From the NCBI RefSeq assembly GCF_013283855.1, contig NZ_CP054056.1:806001-870000 (forward strand): a stretch of 64,000 nt of DNA, given 5' to 3'. Below, in pieces: positions 17,279-26,800 of this stretch. Within the stretch, counting starts at the first letter, position 1; each line of letters starts with the position of its first letter. This stretch comes from Aquiluna borgnonia (lineage in GTDB: Bacteria > Actinomycetota > Actinomycetes > Actinomycetales > Microbacteriaceae). The notes under the pieces are model-generated. The model had not been told where the DNA came from, did not search any database, and saw only the letters and a list, made by a program, of their open reading frames with translations. A program made the position numbers and the translations under genes.

Positions 17279-18619
17279 CTACCGTCTCTGAGTCTGTACG
17301 AGCTGTTCGGCAACCAAGAAGGCCAACTCAAGTGATTGCATGTGGTTTAGGCGAGGATCACACACTGACTCGTAGCGCTCCTCCAGGGTTGCCTCATCGA
17401 TCATCTCTGAACCCCCCAAGCACTCAGCAACATCATCGCCGGTTAGCTCAACGTGAAGACCACCGGGGTGGGTGCCGAGTTCGCGATGAACCTCAAAAAA
17501 GCCCATTACCTCATCCATGACGTCCTCGAATCGTCGGGACTTGTAGCCATTTTTAGTGGTTATTCCGTTGCCGTGCATCGGGTCGGTGATCCAAAGCGGC
17601 TGAGCTCCGTGATCGCGGGCTGCTGCAACTAACTTGGGCAACTCCTCGCGAATCTTGCCGGCGCCCATCCGAGAGATGAAGGTCAGCCTGCCCGGCTCAC
17701 GGTTGGGGTCAAGAATGTCGATCAGTCTTTGAACATCTTCGGGCTGAGTGGTTGGACCGAGCTTTACCCCGAGCGGGTTTCTAATTCTGGAGAAGAAATC
17801 AACGTGAGCACCAGCAAGCTGCCGTGTGCGCTCCCCAATCCAAATGAAGTGACCGCTGGTCGCATAAGGGGTGCTGGTTCTTGAATCAATTCGAGTTAGG
17901 GGGCGTTCGTAGTCAAAAAGCAGGCCCTCGTGAGAAACGAAGAACTCAGTGCTGCGAAGCTCTGCAGAATCCACCCCACAGGCCTCCATGAACCTCATGG
18001 CGCGATCGATATCACCGGCAATGGACTCGTACTGCTTGTTGGCTGGGTTGTCGGTGAAGCCCTTGTTCCAGGCGTGGACCTCGCGGAGATCCGCAAACCC
18101 ACCGGTGGTAAAAGCGCGAATCAGATTGAGTGTGCTCGCGGAGGTGTGGTAGGCCTGCATCAGACGATTTGCATCATTCCGCCTGGATTGCTCAGTGAAG
18201 TCGTAGCCATTGACGGCATCGCCGCGGTAGGCCGGCAGCGTTACACCATCACGAGTTTCGGTGTCGGAAGACCTGGGCTTGGCAAACTGTCCAGCCATCC
18301 GGCCCATTTTGATTACCGGCAGTGAAGAGCCGTACATCAAGACAACTGCCATCTGCAAAACGGTCTTGATGCGGTTGCGAATCCGATCCGCGGTGGCATC
18401 CACAAAAGTCTCAGCGCAGTCACCACCCTGAAGCAAAAAGGCCTCGCCTCTGGCTGCAGCAGCCAGGCGCTCGCGCAGCGTGTCGACCTCCCCGGCGAAT
18501 ACCAGCGGTGGCTGGAGGGCAAGCTGCTGTTTTACATTTGCAAGCTCATCGAGGTCGGCCCAGGTCGGCTGCTGCTTCGCCTCGAGGTTGAGGTAATTGT
18601 CTAATCCAAAATCAGTCAC
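17279..18619 (-). CDS. aroG: Class II 3-deoxy-7-phosphoheptulonate synthase
   Basis: First enzyme of the shikimate pathway: phosphoenolpyruvate plus erythrose 4-phosphate to DAHP. 446 residues of the plant-like class II type usual in actinobacteria. The metal-binding residues are visible in QGGDCAETF (Cys68), DPMHGNG (His), HVELTGDDVAECLGG (Glu) and YESVCDPRLN (Asp). GTG start with AAGGGA upstream. Chorismate enzymes TyrA and AroH are encoded elsewhere in the window, at about 35 kb; class II DAHP synthases of actinobacteria can form a complex with a chorismate mutase, but of the AroQ type, not the AroH type found here. Confidence 0.97.
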   Translation of the reverse strand: MTDFGLDNYLNLEAKQQPTWADLDELANVKQQLALQPPLVFAGEVDTLRERLAAAARGEAFLLQGGDCAETFVDATADRIRNRIKTVLQMAVVLMYGSSLPVIKMGRMAGQFAKPRSSDTETRDGVTLPAYRGDAVNGYDFTEQSRRNDANRLMQAYHTSASTLNLIRAFTTGGFADLREVHAWNKGFTDNPANKQYESIAGDIDRAMRFMEACGVDSAELRSTEFFVSHEGLLFDYERPLTRIDSRTSTPYATSGHFIWIGERTRQLAGAHVDFFSRIRNPLGVKLGPTTQPEDVQRLIDILDPNREPGRLTFISRMGAGKIREELPKLVAAARDHGAQPLWITDPMHGNGITTKNGYKSRRFEDVMDEVMGFFEVHRELGTHPGGLHVELTGDDVAECLGGSEMIDEATLEERYESVCDPRLNHMQSLELAFLVAEQLVQTQRR

Positions 18620-18635
18620 GTGTTTCCCTTTTTAC

Positions 18636-19322
18636 CTAGGCGGCCTTAGCCATTCGACTCTTAACTGTAGAGGCGTAGACATCCTCATACTCCTGTTTGC
18701 TCAGCTGCATAATCGAGTAAACGATTTGGTCGGTCACCGCGCGCAGCACCGCGCGCTCCCCCTCCATGCCTGCAAAGCGAGAGAAATCCAGTGGCTCACC
18801 GATAACTACTCCGACTCGGCGAATCTTTGGATACTTGGAGCCAATTGGTTGGACCTTTTCGGTGTCAATCATGGCGACTGGAACCACCGGAACCCTAGCC
18901 TCCAGCACCATTCGGGCGATGCCAGTGCGGCCACGGTAAAGCTTGGCATCGGGCGAACGAGTGCCCTCCGGGTAAATCCCCAGCAGTAACCCACGCTCTA
19001 GGACTCCAAGTCCGGTGTTGAGCGAGTCTTCAGAGGCTTTTCCGCCGGAGCGGTCGATTGGCAACTGGCCGGTGGAGAGGAAAAACCAGCGAATCAAAGC
19101 TCCCTTAATTCCCTTGCCCGTGAAGTAGTCACTTTTGGCAAGAAAGGTCACTGGGCGGCGAACCTTGAGCGGCAAGAAGATTGAATCGGAAAATGACAGG
19201 TGATTGGAGGCCAAAATGGCGCCGCCAGAGTTGGGAATGTTTTTTGCCCCGCGCACCCAAGGGCGAAACAAAATTTGCAGAATGGGGCCGAGGATGAAGT
19301 TCTTGATTATGAAGTAAGCCAA
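18636..19322 (-). CDS. 1-acyl-sn-glycerol-3-phosphate acyltransferase family protein
   Basis: Membrane-associated acyltransferase of phospholipid synthesis. 228 residues; catalytic HX4D motif in NHLSFSD (His41, Asp46), acyl-acceptor motifs PIDRSGGKASED and YPEGTRSPD (119-122), and an N-terminal hydrophobic segment. It corresponds to Rv2182c in context, between aroG and a glucokinase. The start is a TTG preceded by GGAGCGGAAA. The exact acceptor (lysophosphatidate or another lysophospholipid) is not decided by sequence. Confidence 0.93.
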   Translation of the reverse strand: MAYFIIKNFILGPILQILFRPWVRGAKNIPNSGGAILASNHLSFSDSIFLPLKVRRPVTFLAKSDYFTGKGIKGALIRWFFLSTGQLPIDRSGGKASEDSLNTGLGVLERGLLLGIYPEGTRSPDAKLYRGRTGIARMVLEARVPVVPVAMIDTEKVQPIGSKYPKIRRVGVVIGEPLDFSRFAGMEGERAVLRAVTDQIVYSIMQLSKQEYEDVYASTVKSRMAKAA

Positions 19323-19343
19323 TTTCCGCTCCAGTCCTGAGAA

Positions 19344-20300
19344 CTAAAGCTTAGCGAGAGACTCGCGAGCCAGGTCCGCAGCGCCGATAACACCGGCTTG
19401 ATTTGTGAAAGCAGCAGTCACGATTCGGGCCTCCGGCCTAAATCCCCGGGCTGGAAGGTCTCCTAAAAATCCCTCTCGAATGGGGTCAAGAATCAAATCC
19501 CCAGCCTCCGACACTCCCCCGCCGATCACGTAGACCTCAGGGTCGAGCACTGCGGTGATGGTTGCCATTGCCTGACCCAGGTAGCGGCCGGCGTCTCTGA
19601 AGATGCCCAGCACGGCAGGATCTTGCTCCAAGAGCGCGGCGTAAACCTGCTGCCCGCCGAGCTCGCCGTCGCGCTCCTTTAGTTCTCGAAGGCGCTGCCC
19701 TGCAGGCCCGGCACTACCAGCGAGCTTACGAGCGGCTTTTACTACCGCGGTTCCTGAGGAATACTGCTCAACACATCCCTTGCGACCGCAGCCACACTGC
19801 TTTCCGTCCTGAACCACCCTCACGTGACCAAGCTCACCGGCCATGCCAAAACCGCCGCGACGAAGTTTGTAGTCGGCCACTACGGCGCCACCGACGCCGG
19901 TGCCCAGGGTGAGCATGACCATGTCCTTGGTGTTTTTCCCGGCTCCGAATTTGTATTCAGCCCAGCCCGCAGCGTTGGCGTCGTTCTCGATGACAATTGG
20001 CAGGTCAAGGTGCTGCGCCAAACGATCTCTGAAAGGCTCATTGCGCCAGTTCAGGTTGGGCGCGTAAAGGATTGTGGACTGGTTTGCGTCAATAAACCCC
20101 GCAGCCGCGACACCCGCTCCGACTACCTTTTCTTTGGCGTGCGAGGAGACATCACGAATTAGGTCTACGACAGTCATCACCATCAAATCAGGGTCCTGGG
20201 CAGGAGAAGGAACTCTCGCCTCGTAGATGATTTCCCCGGACTCGCTGACAAGTGCACCAAGAATTTTAGTTCCGCCAATGTCTACGCCCACCGATAGCAA
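19344..20300 (-). CDS. glk: ROK-family glucokinase
   Basis: Phosphorylates glucose to glucose 6-phosphate in the cytoplasm. 318 residues: phosphate loop DIGGTK (7-12), catalytic region ENDANAAGWAE, second nucleotide loop LGTGVGGAV, and the ROK zinc motif CGCGRKGC (169-176). No N-terminal helix-turn-helix, so it is an enzyme, not a ROK repressor. TTG start, with GAGGA four bases upstream. Divergent from the acyl-CoA ligase. Confidence 0.93.
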   Translation of the reverse strand: MLSVGVDIGGTKILGALVSESGEIIYEARVPSPAQDPDLMVMTVVDLIRDVSSHAKEKVVGAGVAAAGFIDANQSTILYAPNLNWRNEPFRDRLAQHLDLPIVIENDANAAGWAEYKFGAGKNTKDMVMLTLGTGVGGAVVADYKLRRGGFGMAGELGHVRVVQDGKQCGCGRKGCVEQYSSGTAVVKAARKLAGSAGPAGQRLRELKERDGELGGQQVYAALLEQDPAVLGIFRDAGRYLGQAMATITAVLDPEVYVIGGGVSEAGDLILDPIREGFLGDLPARGFRPEARIVTAAFTNQAGVIGAADLARESLAKL

Positions 20301-20448
20301 AAAATCCTCAAATCCCCGGGTTCACCAGTGGCTAAATTTTAGGCGCACTCCGGGTCGTTATAAAAAGAAAACAAAAAGTTAACGATGACGGTATTGGCCC
20401 AAAAAATGTTCGATTAGAGTGTTTCAAACTCAAGAATTGGGAGAAACA
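20301..20448. promoter_or_regulatory. Divergent control region between glk and the acyl-CoA ligase
   Basis: 148 bases between two divergent starts, with an AT-rich centre (TTATAAAAAG and poly-A/T tracts around 20356-20380) flanked by GC-rich ends. Promoters for both genes must lie here or upstream. I see no pair of -35/-10 boxes good enough to name. Confidence 0.4.
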
Positions 20449-22242
20449 ATGACGTTTTACGATGTTCCACTCAAGGTTGAATCTAACCCCAGCGAAAACG
20501 CTACAGATTTGCTGATGCAGCGTGTGGCCAAGAACCCCGATCACCCGCTATTTTCCCGCCAGAATGCTGACAAGTCCTGGCGCAATGTCACCTCAGCCGA
20601 GTTCCTCTCCGACGTCAGGTCGGCTGCCAAGGGCTTAATTGCCGCCGGCATTACCCCGGGCCAGGCAGTGGCAATCATGTCTAAGACTCGCTACGAGTGG
20701 ACAGTTATTGACTTTGCAATTTGGTTTGCGGGAGCCGTTACCGTGCCAATCTACGAATCGAGTTCCCCCTCGCAAATCGAATGGATTCTCTCTGACTCAG
20801 ACTCAATTGCCCTGTTTATTGAAAATGACGAGCAGCTCGAGCGCGTAAACCAGATTCGCGGAAACACTCCAAAGGTGACCAACGTTTGGAAGATTGACAG
20901 CAAGGAATACGCCGCGCTCAACCAGTCTGGTGAGAGCGTCTCAGACGAGCAGCTTGAAAAAGCTCGCACCAACGCCCACATCACAGACCTCGCAACCATC
21001 GTCTACACCTCGGGAACCACCGGTAACCCCAAGGGCTGCGAACTAACCCACAAGTCTTTGGTGGACCACTGTAAAAACGCAGCCGCCGAGCTTCCCGAAA
21101 TTGCCAACGACAAGCAGCACTCGCTGATCTTCCTTCCTCTGGCACACATTCTGGCTAGATACGTGTCGGTACTTTGTGTTTACGCGGGAATCCGAGTGGG
21201 TCACCTGGGTGACACCAAGGCTGTGGCGGAAACCCTGCCGACTTTCAACCCAACCTTCCTGCTTGCAGTTCCAAGAGTTTTCGAGAAGGTTTACAACGGT
21301 GCCGAGCTGAAGGCTGAGGCAGCTGGCAAGGGCAAAATCTTCCGCGCTGCCGCCGAGGTTGCCATCGAATACTCCAAGGCCCTAGACACCAAATCGGGTC
21401 CAGGTTTTGCGATCAAACTCAAGCACGGTGTCTTCGACAAGCTGGTTTACTCCAAGCTTCGTGCTGCGATGGGTGGACAGGTGAAGTACGCCATCAGCGG
21501 TGGAGCTCCTTTGGGCGCTAGGTTGGGACACTTCTACCGCGGAATCGGCCTGATCGTCCTGGAGGGCTACGGTCTCACCGAGACCGCTGCCGCTGCCGTA
21601 ATTGGGCGTGTCAGCTGGCAGAAGATTGGGAAGGTCGGCCGCGCCCTGCCGGGAACCGGTATCAAGATTGCTGATGACGGTGAGGTCTGGCTTCGCGGCA
21701 TCAACGTGATGCGCGGCTACTGGCGCAACGAGGCCGCTACCCGCGACGCATTCGTAGAGGACTGGTTCCGCACCGGCGACATCGGTGAGCTTGATGAGGA
21801 CGGCTTCCTCACCATTACCGGCCGCAAGAAGGAAATCCTTGTTACAGCCGGAGGCAAAAACGTAGCCCCAGCACCGATCGAGGACCCGCTACGCGCGCAT
21901 CCACTAATTGGCCAGGTCGTAGTAATTGGAGACGCCAAGCCTTACATCGGAGCTCTGATTTCACTTGACCCTGAAATGGTGCCGGTATGGTGCGCGAACA
22001 ACGGCATCGCCGAGAAGCTGACTCTTGCCGAGGCCGCCAAGCACCCGAGAATCAAGGAAGAAATCACCGCTGCAGTTGCGGCCGTGAACACCAAGTTCTC
22101 AACCGCTGAGCAGATTAAGCAGTTCGAAATCCTTGACGTCGAATTGACCGAAGCCTCAGGACACCTGACACCCTCGTTGAAGATTAAACGACCCAAGGTG
22201 CTGGCAGACTTCGCTCTGCACGTGGAGAGAATCTACAGCTAG
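20449..22242 (+). CDS. Long-chain fatty-acid--CoA ligase (FadD15-like)
   Basis: Activates long-chain fatty acids through an acyl-AMP intermediate. 597 residues of the adenylate-forming superfamily: P-loop-like YTSGTTGNPKGCELTH near residue 185, GYGLTETAAAAVIG, RTGDIGELDEDGFL, and the C-terminal TGRKKEILVTAGGKNV. The large form with a C-terminal domain of this kind is the FadD15 type. ATG at 20449 has GGGAGA upstream; the frame extends to 20419 without good support. It ends in CTAG, shared with the stop codon of the convergent def gene. Confidence 0.93.
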   Translation: MTFYDVPLKVESNPSENATDLLMQRVAKNPDHPLFSRQNADKSWRNVTSAEFLSDVRSAAKGLIAAGITPGQAVAIMSKTRYEWTVIDFAIWFAGAVTVPIYESSSPSQIEWILSDSDSIALFIENDEQLERVNQIRGNTPKVTNVWKIDSKEYAALNQSGESVSDEQLEKARTNAHITDLATIVYTSGTTGNPKGCELTHKSLVDHCKNAAAELPEIANDKQHSLIFLPLAHILARYVSVLCVYAGIRVGHLGDTKAVAETLPTFNPTFLLAVPRVFEKVYNGAELKAEAAGKGKIFRAAAEVAIEYSKALDTKSGPGFAIKLKHGVFDKLVYSKLRAAMGGQVKYAISGGAPLGARLGHFYRGIGLIVLEGYGLTETAAAAVIGRVSWQKIGKVGRALPGTGIKIADDGEVWLRGINVMRGYWRNEAATRDAFVEDWFRTGDIGELDEDGFLTITGRKKEILVTAGGKNVAPAPIEDPLRAHPLIGQVVVIGDAKPYIGALISLDPEMVPVWCANNGIAEKLTLAEAAKHPRIKEEITAAVAAVNTKFSTAEQIKQFEILDVELTEASGHLTPSLKIKRPKVLADFALHVERIYS

Positions 22243-22733
22243 TTCAAAAACCAGCTCTGTTGGCGCAAGTTCGCGAAAGCGAGCTTGCGCTCTTCAGTTA
22301 ATAACCGGTCTAGATAAAGCTTGCCTTCGAGGTGATCGCACTCGTGCTGCAGCGCCTGAGCCAATAGCCCCTCACCCTCGATAATTACCTCGGAGCCGTC
22401 AAGCTGCAGGCCTTTCGCCTTTGCCCTTGGGTACCTCGGGGTTTTATGCCACAGACCCGGCACGGACAGGCACCCCTCCTCAACCAGCTCAACCTCGCCC
22501 GAGAGTTCAACAATTTCGGGGTTTATCAGGTAGCCAATCACGCCGTCGACGTTGTAGGAGAAGGCTGCCAGGCCAACTCCAATTTGAGTTGCGGCCACTC
22601 CAGCTCGACCGGGTAAAGCTGTGGTGTCAAGCAAATCCTGAATCAGAGTCTCAGCCGCGCGAAGGTCTGTAATTTTTTGAGTTGGAGTTTTGAGGACAGG
22701 ATCGCCGAAGAGGCGAATTTCTCTAACGCTCAA
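22239..22733 (-). CDS. def: Peptide deformylase
   Basis: Metalloenzyme that removes the formyl group from the N-terminus of new proteins. 164 residues. Metal ligands are Cys88 in EGCLS and His130/His134 in QHECDH. Motif 1 is AGVAATQIG (44-52), lacking the first Gly of the usual GxGxAAxQ (Arg43 here). TTG start inside the end of the MinD-like gene, an 11-base overlap. Confidence 0.95.
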   Translation of the reverse strand: MSVREIRLFGDPVLKTPTQKITDLRAAETLIQDLLDTTALPGRAGVAATQIGVGLAAFSYNVDGVIGYLINPEIVELSGEVELVEEGCLSVPGLWHKTPRYPRAKAKGLQLDGSEVIIEGEGLLAQALQHECDHLEGKLYLDRLLTEERKLAFANLRQQSWFLN

Positions 22734-23805
22734 GGCTCAATCCATCAATCACTAAAGCCGCCAAGTCACGAGCCGCCTGCTTGGTGGCTGGGCTAAGGCG
22801 GTCAAAGTTTATTTCGGCTCCGGCAGCCAAAACTGGATCGTAGGGAATCCGCACCACTGCCCTCACACGGGTGGCAAAGTGAGACTCGATTTCGTCAATC
22901 TTGACCAGGTCGGTTCCGAATGTTGCCGTATTGAGTGCGACAACAGCATCTTTGACGAGGTCCGAGTAACCGTTTGCTTCGAGCCACGTGAGGGTCTCGC
23001 TTGCAAGCTTGGCCTCATCAATCGATCCTCCCGAAACAATGACCAGGGAATCCGCGCGCTGCAAAACCGCCCGCATCACGCTGTGGACAATTCCGGTCCC
23101 GCAGTCAGTCAACACCACCGAGTAGTAGCGCGAGGCGATGTCTGCAACCACGTTGTAATCACCCTCGTCAAATGCTTCGGAGACCATCGGGTCGGTGTCC
23201 GAAGCCAGCACGTCAAGCCGCGTTACATCCCGAGAGACATAGTCCGAAAATACTTTGAAGCCGTTGATGGAGCTGGCCTTATTGACCACATCCCTGACAG
23301 TTTTTTCTGTCCCGCGCGGAACTCGCTCACTAAGGGTCCCGCGGTCAGGGTTAGCGTCAATTGCAAGAATTCGATCTTCTCGAACTTTGGCCAAAGCCAT
23401 GCCAATCAAGGTTGTGACCGTCGTCTTCCCCACGCCACCCTTGCGAGTGAGAATAGGAACAAACCTGGTGCCACCGGGAAGCGCTTGGCCAATGCGGCGA
23501 TCTAGCGCTTTTCGAGCCAAAACCTTGGAGTTGTCCCCCAGATTCAACGCCCCAAAGGTAATTCGATAGACGGCCCGCCGACCAAAAGTCTCTGGAATTC
23601 CCTTGGGTCGAGCCTTGTCCTGCAAGAGTCGGTCGGAGGTTAGCATGGAGGCTGGTTCTGGCTCATCGAAGACCGGTGGTGAAATGGTAACTGAGCTGGT
23701 CTCGGACAACACCTGAGCTACCGTCGACGTCTGCGGATCTAATTCAAGTTCTGAAAAGTCTGTGGCTTCACCCGAGGAATAGTCCCGCTCCGGAATCTCT
23801 GCCAT
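22723..23805 (-). CDS. MinD/ParA-like ATPase with long N-terminal extension
   Basis: Deviant Walker A ATPase. The motif KGGVGKTT is at 122-129, followed by AIDANPDRGT (switch I / Walker A' region) and VVLTDCGTGI (Walker B). The first 115 residues are not ATPase: an acidic, probably disordered stretch (1-60) and a basic segment with RRAVYRITFG (76-85). Such extended MinD-like proteins occur in actinobacteria, some near type VII secretion genes; none of those is here. It lies between pyc (three bases) and def (overlap), so probably is co-transcribed with both. The role is unknown; spatial positioning of a cargo is the family theme. Confidence 0.8.
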   Translation of the reverse strand: MAEIPERDYSSGEATDFSELELDPQTSTVAQVLSETSSVTISPPVFDEPEPASMLTSDRLLQDKARPKGIPETFGRRAVYRITFGALNLGDNSKVLARKALDRRIGQALPGGTRFVPILTRKGGVGKTTVTTLIGMALAKVREDRILAIDANPDRGTLSERVPRGTEKTVRDVVNKASSINGFKVFSDYVSRDVTRLDVLASDTDPMVSEAFDEGDYNVVADIASRYYSVVLTDCGTGIVHSVMRAVLQRADSLVIVSGGSIDEAKLASETLTWLEANGYSDLVKDAVVALNTATFGTDLVKIDEIESHFATRVRAVVRIPYDPVLAAGAEINFDRLSPATKQAARDLAALVIDGLSLER

Positions 23806-23808
23806 CGA

Positions 23809-26800
23809 CTAACCAATCACCGCAATCAGATCTCCACCTTCGACCGGCGTTGGACCCGATACCCCCAGGCGCTGCACCACTCCGGCAACACTCGAAGTAA
23901 TGCTCGCTTCCATTTTCATCGCCTCTATGGAGGCAATCACCTGGCCAACCTGAACCTGCTCCCCTACAACCACCTTTGCAGTCACAACACCGGTGAAGGG
24001 AGCGGCTACGTGAGCGGGGTTTGATGCATCGGCTTTCTCCGCGCTGGTCACCGCCACCTGGATGCTGTGATCGCGCACCGTCACTGGACGAAGCTGCCCG
24101 TTCAGTTTCGCCATGACGGTTCTGAAACCCTTGGGGTCAGCCTCGGAGATGGCCTCGAGGCCGACAAACAGCTGCAGTCCCTTTCGGAGCTCTACCACGT
24201 GTTCCATTTCAGAATCCAGGCCGTAGAGGTAGTCCAGGGTTTCAACGTTGTCCAATTGACCGTAGAGGTTTGAAACACGCTCAAATTCCTTGGTGGGTGT
24301 TGGGAACAGAAGCCGATTCAAGGTGGCTCGCACTGACTTTGATTCGCCAGACTGCAGGGTGGCCAGGTCCTCATCAGACACAGGAGTGACCGAGATGTCT
24401 ACCTTTTTGCCAGCGAGGACCTTGGAGCGGAAAGGCTCTGGCCACCCTCCCGGCAGATCGCCCAGTTCGCCCGCCATAAAGCCCACAACGCTGTCTGGGA
24501 TGTCGTAATTCTGGGGGTTTTGTTCGAAGTCGGCAGGGTCAGCGCCAACGGCAACCAGGTGCAAGGCGAGATCTCCGACCACCTTGGAAGAGGGTGTGAC
24601 CTTGGGAGGGCGTCCTAAAATCCGGTTGGCCTCGGCATACATCTGCTCAACAAGCTCAAAGCGGTCCCCGAGCCCCAGTGCGATTGCCTGCTGTCTGAGG
24701 TTAGAGAGCTGGCCGCCTGGAATTTCGTGACGATAAACCCTGCCGGTGGGCCCCGGGAGGCCAGATTCGAATGGAGCGTAGACCTTGCGCACGGCTTCCC
24801 AGTAGGGCTCCAGGTCAGTGACCTTTTGCAGGTCAAGACCTGTGTCTGCTGCAGTATCCGCGAGCGCCGCAACTAAGGCTGAAGCCGAGGGTTGAGAGGT
24901 GGTTCCAGCCATCGGCGCACTGGCCACGTCTACCGCGTCCACCCCAGCCGATACGGCTGCCAATAAGGTTGCGAGCTGACCTCCGGCAGTGTCGTGGGTG
25001 TGCAGGTGAACCGGGAGGTCGAAACGCTCCCTGAGTGCGCTCACAAGCATACGGGCGGCTTCTGGGCGAAGCAGCCCTGCCATGTCCTTGATCGCAAGGA
25101 TGTGAGCACCAGCGTCAACTATTCGCTGAGCTAACCCCAGATAGTAGTCCAGGGTGTAGAGGTCTTCTTTGGGATCAAGCAGATTTCCGGTGTAACTCAT
25201 GGCGACTTCAGCCACCGCTGTGCCAGTCTCTCTGACCGCCTTGATTGCAGGGGTCATTTGATCAACGTCGTTGAGCGCATCAAAAATGCGGAAGATGTCC
25301 ACACCGGTCTTGGCTGCCTCAAACACGAATGCCCTGGTTACCTCCTCGGGATAGGGGGTGTAACCAACTGTGTTTCGACCCCGAAGCAACATTTGAATGC
25401 AGAGGTTGGGTAGCGCCTTGCGCAGCTGTGCTAAACGGTTCCAGGGGTCCTCTCCAAGAAAGCGCAGTGCGACATCGTAGGTAGCTCCACCCCAGGCCTC
25501 TACTGAGAGTAGCTCTGGGGTCATTCTCGAGACATAAGGTGCGGCAGCAACCAGGTCCCTGCCCCTCACCCGTGTGGCCAGCAGGGACTGATGGGCATCC
25601 CTAAATGTCGTGTCGGTAACCCTGACGGTCTTCTGGTCACGCAGCCACTTCGCAAAACCTTCCGGTCCAAGCTGCTCCAAAAGTTGCTTGGAACCATCCG
25701 GAGCCGGGGTAAAGATGTCAATGCCAGGAAGCTTCAGAGATGGGTCAGACTTGCCCTCTCTGGTTCCGTAGGGCTTATTTACAGTTACCTCTGCCAACCA
25801 CTGCAGCACCTTAGTGCCACGGTCTTGCGATGGCTTGCCCCTAACCAGCTCTGGACGTTCGTCGATGAAGTGCGTGGAAAGCTCTCCCGAGGCGAAGGTT
25901 GGATCCGCGAGCACTGCCTGCAGGAAGTTGATGTTGGTTGCAACGCCTCGGATTCTGAACTCAGCGAGAGCGCGCTTGGCACGGTCAACCGTGGACTTGA
26001 AGTCCCTGCCACGTGTGATGAGTTTCACGAGCATGGAGTCAAAGTGAGGTGAGACCTCGGCACCGGTGGTTACGGTTCCGCCATCCAGGCGGATACCTGC
26101 ACCACCCGGGGATCGGTAGGTTGTGATCATTCCGGTGTCTGGGCGGAACCCAGCGGCGGGATCCTCAGTGGTGATGCGGCACTGCAGGGCAAAACCGTGC
26201 GGCTTGATTTGGTCCTGCACAAGGCCAAGTTCTTCAAGGGTAGCCCCGGAGGCAATCCTCAACTGTGATTGAACCAAGTCGACATCCGTGACTTCTTCGG
26301 TTACGGTGTGCTCAACCTGGATTCGAGGGTTCATCTCGATAAAAACATGCTTACCCGCGTTTGGACCTACGGTGTCGATCAAAAACTCCACGGTGCCGGC
26401 ATTTTGATATCCGATTTCCCGCGCGAATGCGACTGCATCCCGGAATAGCTTTTGTCTCAGGTCGTCATCCAGCAGCGGTGCCGGAGCAATTTCCACAACC
26501 TTTTGGTTTCGGCGCTGGATGCTGCAGTCGCGCTCGTGCAGGTGAATTATGTTTCCGTGCATGTCTGCCAGGATCTGAACTTCGATATGCCTGGGGCGAA
26601 TTACTGCCTGCTCCAGGAAGACCCTCGGGTCTCCAAAGGCACTTCCCGCCTCTCTCATTGCTGCGTCGAGTGCATCCGGCAGCTCACTGGCCTGGTTAAC
26701 CTTGCGCATGCCGCGGCCGCCGCCGCCGGCAACTGCCTTAACAAACAGTGGGAAGCCAATCTTTTCGGCCTGCGGGATCAGTTCTGCGGGTTGATCAGAT

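Noticed and set aside
25591-26052. 153-codon plus-strand frame inside pyc
   Set aside because: Antisense to a fully conserved pyruvate carboxylase; composition reflects the complementary codon pattern.
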